Assembly: GCF_000025985.1 (NCBI RefSeq)
Contig: NC_003228.3
Span: 1,984,001-2,048,000, forward strand
Origin: Bacteroides fragilis NCTC 9343
GTDB taxonomy: Bacteria; Bacteroidota; Bacteroidia; Bacteroidales; Bacteroidaceae
Direction of reading: 5' to 3'
Length of the DNA stretch: 64,000 nt
Shown here: one piece after another, positions 31,201 to 37,692 of the stretch
How positions within the stretch are numbered: position 1 is the first letter of the stretch
Layout: each line of letters begins with the position of its first letter
Position numbers and translations under genes: made by a program
Notes under the pieces: generated by a model
What the model saw: the letters and a program-made list of their open reading frames with translations, nothing else
What the model was told of the DNA's origin: nothing
Database searches by the model: none

Positions 31201-31546
31201 CTTTCGTACGCAGCTGTTTGCCACCGTAACCTGTTACAACAACTTCCTCCAACATTTCAGAGTCTTCTTTCAGCTGAATATTGAAAGAACCTTTACCTTT
31301 CACATCGATTGTCTGAGGTTGATACCCAACAAAAGAAACTTTGATCTTTCCGTTAGGATCGACCATTAATGTAAACTTACCGTCAATGTCAGTAATCACA
31401 CCATTGGTGGTACCGACTTCGACAACACTTGCTCCGATGACTGATTCACCGCTAGCATCCGTAACCACACCTGTGATTGATTTCTTTTGTGCCATGGCTC
31501 CAAGAGAACATAAAATGCACAAAATCAAGAAGATGGTTTTCTTCAT
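28223..31546 (-). CDS. SusC/RagA-type TonB-dependent outer-membrane transporter (pair 3)
   Basis: 1,107 residues, intact. The signal peptide and first ~70 codons are almost identical at DNA level to susC 1; the rest is a homologous but diverged barrel (for example [36 protein letters not shown], compared with susC 1 [13 protein letters not shown]...). The plug motif is [35 protein letters not shown]. It provides a full-length reference for the broken susC 1. The upstream DNA is mosaic: the part next to the gene matches susC 1 and the part beyond the 13-bp motif matches susC 2. Confidence 0.9.
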   Translation of the reverse strand: [1107 protein letters not shown]

Positions 31547-31621
31547 AAGTATTGCTTTTTGAGTTAATAATAAAGATGTTTATATGTGTTTTTGGTTATT
31601 TAAACTAAGTTCTATCGGAAC
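31333..31621 (-). repeat. Shared susC 5' block (copy at susC 3)
   Basis: Inverse copy of 15919-16207: the 13-bp motif, leader, signal-peptide codons and about 71 codons in total. About three mismatches were seen in 289 bp. Confidence 0.85.
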
Positions 31622-31987
31622 GGTAGGCGAAAATGAAGAGAAAACACGTAATAGAATTATCGCATAACACATTTATAATCAATACATTGAATCTGTAAAA
31701 ACCAAAAACAAATGAAGATTTCAATACTTATTTCAGCTAAAAAGCGATGGTATCATAACAGTATAAAATAATAAAGAAATACTCCATGAAAAAGGAAAAA
31801 GGTATAAATCCATTCCATGAAATAATAAAAATGCTTTTCTTGATCGAGTGCGAAAAAGAAAGACAAAGAAAGAAGCAAGTATAGCAATAATCACAATAAT
31901 GCATTTAACATTATTATACAATCTTCAGATATAAAGCTATAAAGTAATATCGAAAGTAGAATTATACGATTAGTCATAGTTAGTATG
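31609..31987 (-). repeat. 379-bp inverted repeat, right copy (upstream of susC 3)
   Basis: Inverse partner of 21231-21609. It overlaps the shared susC 5' block only at the motif GTTCTATCGGAAC (31609-31621), the inverse of GTTCCGATAGAAC. Two different repeat families therefore meet exactly at this motif, as expected of a site-specific crossover point. Confidence 0.85.
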
Positions 31988-32251
31988 TAAGCTTACTAAT
32001 TTCAAATCGTAATTATTGACCCAATAATTAAAACAAGTACCAGCAACATGAAGATCTACCTCAACCGGGTATTATTCCAAAATATCTCAAAGATTCTTGA
32101 AACTCAATAAAAAAACGCTATTTTAAAACATATACCAAACAACACTTTTGTATATTTGAAATCTTTATAAATTTGTGTGAACAAGACATATTCGGAGAGT
32201 ATGGATTACGCAGATACAAGATATTGTATATTTTTACCAATTTAAAGTTTT

Positions 32252-32386
32252 ATGACTATTCTTATTGCAGGAGATACACATGCGAGGAAAACCATATTAG
32301 CACAAAAGCTATTGGAGAAATATAAATATCCCTACTTATCGATAAATCAAAACAGGCCGTATATATCCTATATATACAGCCTGTAA
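32252..32386 (+). pseudogene. Truncated P-loop kinase-like fragment
   Basis: A 44-codon ORF beginning MTILIAGDTHARKTILAQKLLEKYKYPYLSI. It resembles the N-terminus of small adenylate/shikimate-kinase-like ATPases, whose Walker A would read GDxHxGKT; here the invariant Gly is Arg. The sequence then runs into a terminator hairpin and stops. It is a dead remnant in the transition zone before the integrated element. Confidence 0.45.
32351..32384 (-). terminator. Terminator-like hairpin downstream of the fucosidase remnant
   Basis: CAGGC-GTATATA pairs with TATATAC-GCCTG around a short loop. On the minus strand it is followed by TTTTG, so it probably served the leftward fucosidase gene. Confidence 0.5.
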
Positions 32387-32452
32387 AAATCAATACTCAT
32401 ACCTTTCATACCCCGATATATCCAGACAGTGTATGAAAGAACATAAAAGAAC

Positions 32453-32700
32453 TTACTCTGAAATCTTTTCCAGTTTAAGTACCCAAGCATAATCGCAAGG
32501 TAGTTCATCAACATATAGAAGAGGCATGATTACTTCAATATCATTACCTTTTTGTTTCCATTGCACTTTTTTGTCCGATCCTAATAGGGTTATTTTAGTC
32601 CTACCTGTTGTCTGTATGTCTTTCAACACAATTTTATTTTTGGGGTATCGTGGCAGGATAGCATATACATTATTCCCTTTTTTTATCAAAAACAATCGTT
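32453..32700 (-). pseudogene. 3' fragment of an alpha-L-fucosidase (GH29) gene
   Basis: About 80 codons recognisable as the C-terminal beta-sandwich of a GH29 alpha-L-fucosidase: KKGNNVYAILPRYPKNKIVLKD, TKITLLGSDKKVQWKQKGNDIEV and LPCDYAWVLKLE. The catalytic barrel (normally over 300 residues upstream) is absent; to the right the sequence changes within a few codons to GC-rich DNA of the integrated element. The frame stays open to 32818 by chance through non-homologous residues. The rest of the gene should lie beyond the element's other end, outside the window, if insertion split it. Confidence 0.65.
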
Positions 32701-32818
32701 TTTTTGTAATCGGTTGGTAGATAAGACTTAAAGAGTAGAAAGTTCGGTAGCCGGTAGCGATTTGGTAGCTGTGCGGGTTTCGCTGCATTGCTTCGCTCTG
32801 CTCTTGGAACTGATGCAA

Positions 32819-33234
32819 ATATAGGGATTTTGACCGAAAAAGGGAAATGTTTCGGGGATTTTTTATTTTTCGGGATTACCGGATTACAGGAAAAGCATAA
32901 AATCAGGAGGTGGTGCAAAAAACGAGGTTGCACCCGTGGTTTTACCAAAAGTGTAAGGTGTTGATTTTCAGTGTGTATTTCTGTGGTGCAAGGTGCAGCT
33001 ATATTTATATATATAGCTGCACCTTGCACCAGCCACACAGGGCTGTTTTGCGGCTTGCACCGACATTCTTTTAAGTTGCTGTAAATGAGTTGGTTTTGAG
33101 TTTTGGTGTTTGTTTCGGGGGAAAGGTGGGATGAACGGGATGTTCCGATAGGGCTTGGCGGCTTCGTGTTTGCCCTGCAAGGGCTTGGCAGGTGGGGTGG
33201 CTGGAATGTCGGGCTTAGGGCAGTCTTGGGGCTT
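32819..33234. other. Element left-end region, no gene
   Basis: About 415 bp with no supported gene; overlapping ORFs on both strands are low-quality. It holds a long perfect palindrome (32985-33030) and short direct repeats (GGTAGC near 32740-32760). Confidence 0.4.
32985..33030. repeat. Perfect 20-bp-arm palindrome near the element end
   Basis: GGTGCAAGGTGCAGCTATAT and its exact complement ATATAGCTGCACCTTGCACC are separated by 6 nt. It lacks a T-run, so it is not an ordinary terminator. A stem of this length could be a protein-binding or single-strand structure near the element end. Confidence 0.7.
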
Positions 33235-33990
33235 TTATTCAATCCTTTGCCCTTTGCGGTTGATGTAATACCAATCATCGCTTTCCCAATAGTGGTATTC
33301 CCCATCCGAACTGGGAACTTCTTTCTGTTCTCCCGTGTCGGTTACTTTCGCCTTCCCGTTCTCGAAAGGAAAGCCAAAAGCGAAGCGTGGCTCTATGAGG
33401 GTATTGCCATGCTCGTCCGCATATCCGATACGCCCTTTTTCATCGACGATGCGGTAAACGCCTTCCTGCACGGGGTCGTTGCCGTTGTCATACCGGTATG
33501 GGACATAGAGGCTTGCGGGATGGCTGTTGCCGGAGGATATGGCCGTGCAGCGGTCATGATAAAGGGTGAACAGCCGTATTTCAAGCAGGATGGCAAGGAC
33601 TGCAAGCACCGTGCAGACAAGGAAACGGAGGCGATAGCGTTGCCGCACCGATACATGGAACGCCCCGTAATAGTCGTGCATCATGCGGTAACGCTCCTCG
33701 GTATAGATGCGCATATTCCTCCAGAGCAATACGGGGAACGGCAGTATCAGCGGGAAAAGCGTAAGGCGGTCGTCTGTTTCGTAAAGGAAGCGGACAGCCG
33801 GAGTGCCCAAGAACTGTAAAGCGATGGCGACAGGAAACAGGAGGCAGGCAAACTGGACCACACTGATGACCGCAAAACTACGATCCGGGAAGCCGTGCCG
33901 ACAACTGCGCCACGTCCAATAAAAGAGGTGGTCGAAGAATCCGGGGAGCTTCGGCCGACTGGTTCTTTTATGTGGGGAGGCTTTCTTCAT
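33235..33990 (-). CDS. Membrane protein with C-terminal WG-type repeat
   Basis: 251 residues. A basic N-terminus is followed by about three hydrophobic segments (around 38-62, 78-92 and 120-140) and a short extracytoplasmic region ending in WG/KWG-like beta repeats (YRIVDEKGRIGYADEHGNTLIEPRFAFGFPFENGKAKV and WYYINRKGQRIE). WG-repeat proteins occur often among toxin-immunity and surface proteins of Bacteroidetes, but no specific function can be named. It is divergent from the Imm17-like gene and is the leftmost gene of the element. Confidence 0.6.
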   Translation of the reverse strand: MKKASPHKRTSRPKLPGFFDHLFYWTWRSCRHGFPDRSFAVISVVQFACLLFPVAIALQFLGTPAVRFLYETDDRLTLFPLILPFPVLLWRNMRIYTEERYRMMHDYYGAFHVSVRQRYRLRFLVCTVLAVLAILLEIRLFTLYHDRCTAISSGNSHPASLYVPYRYDNGNDPVQEGVYRIVDEKGRIGYADEHGNTLIEPRFAFGFPFENGKAKVTDTGEQKEVPSSDGEYHYWESDDWYYINRKGQRIE

Positions 33991-34147
33991 ACGTTGCGGC
34001 TATATAGGTGCAAATAAAACGTATTTCTTCCAAACGGAAAAGATTTTTGCGGTGAAACTTTTTGAGTGATTGGACTTTTCACTATTTTTGCTTTGATGTA
34101 TAACGGTTCGTCCGTAAGGTATGAATTAGGCTTTTTCTGTTATTGCT

Positions 34148-34423
34148 ATGGAATGGTTCGATAAGATAAGCGAGTTTATGGAGGGTCTGCCGGAGTGGTT
34201 GCAGGCGCATCCGAGGTACGGCTACCTGATCGTGGCGGGAATCCTGCTGCTGTGGCTTGTGGGGATTGTCTGCGGATGGCGGTGGACGTACTCCCGTCCG
34301 GGAAGTTGGGAAGGGAATTTCTGGCTGGGTACGCTGGGTGAAAGGAGTTACCGTTTCTGGCTGGGGCTGATCGTTGCCGCCGCAACGGGATGCGCCCTGT
34401 TGCTGTTCTCCGTAACGGGATAA
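34148..34423 (+). CDS. Small two-helix membrane protein, Imm17-like
   Basis: 91 residues with two hydrophobic helices (about 24-43 and 70-88) separated by WRWTYSRPGSWEGNFWLGTLGERSYRFWLG. The pattern of a W/D-W motif, a small basic loop and a GxRxxR-x-FW-x3-G segment between two helices resembles the Imm17 immunity family, which protects against membrane-acting or secreted toxins in polymorphic toxin systems. That match is by eye. It is followed 30 bp later by a second membrane protein gene in the same direction, so the two may act together. Confidence 0.5.
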   Translation: MEWFDKISEFMEGLPEWLQAHPRYGYLIVAGILLLWLVGIVCGWRWTYSRPGSWEGNFWLGTLGERSYRFWLGLIVAAATGCALLLFSVTG

Positions 34424-34453
34424 GCAAGCGGAAAACAAGGAAAGGAGGAAGCT

Positions 34454-34972
34454 ATGTTCAAGGAACCGGCATACTGGATGTATTACTTCTGGAGCAAGAA
34501 CAAACGTGCAAGGAAAGACAAGGCGGTTATCTCCAATGCCACGTGGACGATGGCAATCCTGTGGTTTCTTAACCTGATGGCTCTCCATCTTTTGTTCGAG
34601 GCATGGGGATGGGATATGCTGACGGGCTGGTTCTCTTCCCTGACGGACAAGGTGGAATGGAGCAGGTTCAACCCGGTTGCCTACCTGTTCGCCGCAGCGA
34701 CGCTCGCCCCTTTTATCTGGATTGCCGGAAAGCTGTATTACCGTCCTGCGAAGCTGAAAGCGATGCAGGCGAAGTACGAGACAATGGGCGAATACCGGAA
34801 ATTGCTCGGTCAATGCCTGTTCTGGCTGTATGTTATCGGCAGTTTTGCATCGTTCTTCATTATAGCCGAACAAAAGAACCATTCCAAGGAGCAACCGCTG
34901 ATCGAAAGGTTGCAGGAGATACGGGACGGTAAATATCCCGTGGAAAAGACGCACTCACCAACCGGCGAATGA
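34454..34972 (+). CDS. Predicted four-helix membrane protein of unknown function
   Basis: 172 residues with hydrophobic segments at about 30-48, 75-93 and 117-137 (AILWFLNLMALHLLF, VAYLFAAATLAPFIWIAG, CLFWLYVIGSFASFFII) and charged ends. I do not recognise the family. It is probably cotranscribed with the Imm17-like gene upstream. GC content is that of the element backbone, unlike the AT-rich cassettes further right. Confidence 0.6.
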   Translation: MFKEPAYWMYYFWSKNKRARKDKAVISNATWTMAILWFLNLMALHLLFEAWGWDMLTGWFSSLTDKVEWSRFNPVAYLFAAATLAPFIWIAGKLYYRPAKLKAMQAKYETMGEYRKLLGQCLFWLYVIGSFASFFIIAEQKNHSKEQPLIERLQEIRDGKYPVEKTHSPTGE

Positions 34973-35194
34973 CTTTCTTCCGGCTCCCCCTGCTTACTGT
35001 CATGCCGTTCTGCGGGTGGAACCGGCACAGCCTTTCTGTTTTTCACGACTGAATATCCGAACCTATGGAGCAAAATCCGAATCTGTAATTCAAGGAAATA
35101 TCGTGACCGATACGGGGTGTCGGCAGGACATCTATTGCAAACAATTTGTAATTTCGTGTAAGATTTGTATTATTTAATATCGTGTTGAAACAAA

Positions 35195-36040
35195 ATGAAA
35201 CAGAATCTTACACTAATTCTAATGAATGAAGCCGTCCGGGAGGGATGGCGGGAATGGATGGAAAAGGTACGCAAGGTATTGCCGCAAACGGATGCGGAGC
35301 GTCCGGTGACATGGATTGCGGCGGAACGGCTCGCACAGGAGAATGGACGGATGGTGCGGCTGGTGGAGCTGCTGCGGGAACACCGCCCCGTACTTTCGTA
35401 CCGGGTGAAGGAGGAAGCCGGGCTGCTGATACTGGTCGCCTATCACCGCCACGGAAGCTCGTCAGACTTCCTGCTGGAAACGGCGGAGGCGTATTTCCGG
35501 GAAAGGGACTGCGGAGGATTCCTGTTCCTCTGCCGGATGCAGGCAAGCATCAACGCCTACGACGAATACCCGCACCTGAACGTGCTCTGCAACCGTCTGG
35601 CGGGACTGCTGTTCCGCTTCCGCCGTGAACGGGCGTCCGAGTACCGCAAGGGCATACCGCCGATGTTCAGCGGGGCGGACTTGCAGGAGGTGGAAAAGTA
35701 CCTGCCGCACCTGCGGGGCTGCTCGTTCCGGGAAGAAATCGCACTGGCTCTGCCCAAGGTGAAGAACGTGGAGGAACTGGCACGGGAATGCGCCATGTCG
35801 GTCAATACGCTGGGACGGCGTTTCAAGGAGGAGCTGAACACCACTCCGCACCGCTGGCTGACGGAACAGCGGAAAGCGCACGTGACCTCCCTGCTGGCGG
35901 ACACGGACATGCCCCTTCAAGAGATCGCCGACGTGTGCGGCTTCGCCACTCCGAGCTACCTGTGGGACTTCTGCAAGAAGCACCTGAAGGCTACTCCTGC
36001 CGAAATCCGTGAAATCGCCCGGTGCGCCCGTACCGTTTAG
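35195..36040 (+). CDS. AraC-family transcriptional regulator
   Basis: 281 residues. The C-terminal 100 residues contain both AraC helix-turn-helix units (NVEELARECAMSVNTLGRRFKEELNTTPHRWLTEQR and PLQEIADVCGFATPSYLWDFCKKHLKATPAEIRE). The N-terminal half (about 1-180) has no recognised ligand domain. Placed just before the RteC gene, it probably controls excision or transfer functions of the element; this is inferred from position. Confidence 0.85.
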   Translation: MKQNLTLILMNEAVREGWREWMEKVRKVLPQTDAERPVTWIAAERLAQENGRMVRLVELLREHRPVLSYRVKEEAGLLILVAYHRHGSSSDFLLETAEAYFRERDCGGFLFLCRMQASINAYDEYPHLNVLCNRLAGLLFRFRRERASEYRKGIPPMFSGADLQEVEKYLPHLRGCSFREEIALALPKVKNVEELARECAMSVNTLGRRFKEELNTTPHRWLTEQRKAHVTSLLADTDMPLQEIADVCGFATPSYLWDFCKKHLKATPAEIREIARCARTV

Positions 36041-36147
36041 CCTCCCTTTTCCAGCCCTGCCGTGAAAAACCGACCGTCCGGAGCCGATTGGCGGACAATC
36101 CGAATCCGGCGGTGAGGATTCAGAACGTCCGTTTCCCTGCCGTCCGC

Positions 36148-36155
36148 TAACTTTG
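36148..36155 (+). promoter_or_regulatory. Bacteroides -7 box (TAACTTTG) before the RteC gene
   Basis: TAACTTTG fits TAnnTTTG and lies 32 bp before the start codon. The -33 region (GTTTCC) is only a partial match. Confidence 0.5.
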
Positions 36156-36187
36156 CGCCCTTATAAACAACATGAAACAAGATTTAT

Positions 36188-37024
36188 ATGGAAGAATATT
36201 TTAACGGGCTGCTGAAGGAGGTGGATCAGCGCATGGCGACCACAGCCCCCGGCATGGACGGCAAGGAGGTGATAGGCGTCTGCCGTGAGATGGTCTCGTA
36301 CCTGAAAGGCAAGAACCGGGAACTGAAGGAGTACGCCCTCGCCCATCCGTTCGCCGGGGACGCGAAGGAGATCCTCTACTTCAAGTATTACAAGCCCGCC
36401 CTGACGGGCAGGCTGCTGTACTATTACCGGGTGTACCAGATAGAGAGCGGCTGCCCCGCCTGCCTGCGTGTCGCCGAACCGTACTACCGCAAGGCGATGG
36501 AGCGTGCCGAGCGGATGATGGAACGCTACCTGCCCTTTTACCAGTATTACCACAGCGGGGCGACGTACCGGGACAGCTACTATTTCCTGCGGGCGAAGGG
36601 CGAGCTAAGCCCCGAGAGCGGCAGCTTCGTGCTGGACGAGGAGGCGGAGTTCTCCACGGGCTACGACATACTGGCGGCACGGCTGATCTCGGTGGAGATG
36701 CTGCTGGTACACCTGAGCCGCCGGATGGAGCGTGCGGCGCAGGGGACGGAGACGGAAGCCGTGCCGGAGAAGGAACACCGCTGGACGAACACGAAGGTTG
36801 CCGCCATACTGCTCGTCTATGGCATACACGTGACGGGAAGCGTGGACGAGGGCAACGCCGAGATCGGCGAGCTGGCTGCGCTGTTCGAGAAGCATTTCCA
36901 CGTGGATCTGGGCAACGTGTACCACGCTTTCGGCAGGCTGCGGGGGCAACAGAACCCGACGGCGTTCTTGGACGAGATGAAGGAGAGGCTGCTGAAAAAG
37001 ATGCGGGACATGGATAGCCGGTAG
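36188..37024 (+). CDS. rteC: RteC-family regulator of element excision
   Basis: 278 residues with the RteC domain: opening MEEYFNGLLKEVDQRM, then EILYFKYYKPALTGRLLYYYRVYQIES, MERYLPFYQYYHSGATYRDSYYF and DEEAEFSTGYDILAARLISVEML. In CTnDOT, RteC activates the excision genes after tetracycline-dependent signalling; here no tetQ or rteA/B is present in the window, so the input signal must differ. It is followed by a strong terminator and is likely transcribed alone from the -7 box just upstream. Confidence 0.85.
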   Translation: MEEYFNGLLKEVDQRMATTAPGMDGKEVIGVCREMVSYLKGKNRELKEYALAHPFAGDAKEILYFKYYKPALTGRLLYYYRVYQIESGCPACLRVAEPYYRKAMERAERMMERYLPFYQYYHSGATYRDSYYFLRAKGELSPESGSFVLDEEAEFSTGYDILAARLISVEMLLVHLSRRMERAAQGTETEAVPEKEHRWTNTKVAAILLVYGIHVTGSVDEGNAEIGELAALFEKHFHVDLGNVYHAFGRLRGQQNPTAFLDEMKERLLKKMRDMDSR

Positions 37025-37067
37025 CAAGTTGGCAACGGGGCGGCAGAGACGGCAGGACACGGGAAGG

Positions 37068-37111
37068 GAGCGTCCGAAGGGCTGGAAAGAGCCTTCCGGA
37101 CGCTCTTTTTT
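37068..37111 (+). terminator. Rho-independent terminator after rteC
   Basis: GAGCGTCCG-AAGG pairs with CCTT-CCGGACGCTC and is followed by TTTTTT. It is GC-rich and ends 87 bp after the rteC stop. Confidence 0.85.
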
Positions 37112-37251
37112 ACCCCGTCTCGGTCCTTTTTACCGCCCGGAACGGTGGCAAGGGCGAAAATGCGCCCCGAAAAAAAAATCTTTGCCAAGGTGCTAATATA
37201 GTGGCAGGAAAAACCGGCGAATCGGGCGACATTTGCGGCAGAAACCTAAAA

Positions 37252-37692
37252 ATGAGTACGACAATGGAAATAATGACCATCGAGAGCAACGCCTACCGCC
37301 TGCTCGTGGAGAAGATCGAGAAGATAACCGCCTACGTGGAGGAATCCCGGAACCGGGAGGAAACGGAGCGCAAACGGAAAGAGGAAGCGGAAAGCCCTGC
37401 GACCAAGGGACGGAAAGCCGACCCGAAGTGGATGACGCACAAGGAGGTGTGCGAGGCGCTGGACATCAGCCACCGCACCCTGCACCGCTACCGCCAGAAG
37501 CATATCATTCCCTATTCGATGATCGGGCGGCAGATACGCTATCCCCGGCAGGCTGTCGAGAGCCTGCGTGAGCGGTGGATGGTGGAGACGCCCGCCGCCA
37601 AGATCGACCGGATGATAGCGGAACATCCCCTGCATAACCGAAAAAACGGCAGCTATGGTAAGAAAGGAAGAAGTGCTGGCAAGAACCAGTAA
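37252..37692 (+). CDS. Excisionase-like helix-turn-helix protein
   Basis: 146 residues from the ATG at 37252 (a GTG 51 bp upstream is possible). A charged coiled-coil segment (about 15-45) precedes a MerR/Xis-type winged helix: WMTHKEVCEALDISHRTLHRYRQKHIIPYSMIGRQIRYPRQAVESL. Proteins of this kind act as recombination directionality factors or regulators in CTnDOT-like elements. Its 3' end overlaps the primase/ATPase gene by 38 bp, so the two are cotranscribed. Confidence 0.75.
   Translation: MSTTMEIMTIESNAYRLLVEKIEKITAYVEESRNREETERKRKEEAESPATKGRKADPKWMTHKEVCEALDISHRTLHRYRQKHIIPYSMIGRQIRYPRQAVESLRERWMVETPAAKIDRMIAEHPLHNRKNGSYGKKGRSAGKNQ

Noticed and set aside
36188..37024. CTnDOT-type tetracycline regulation
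   Set aside because: Only the RteC homologue is present; no tetQ, rteA or rteB is visible in the window, so tetracycline control cannot be claimed.
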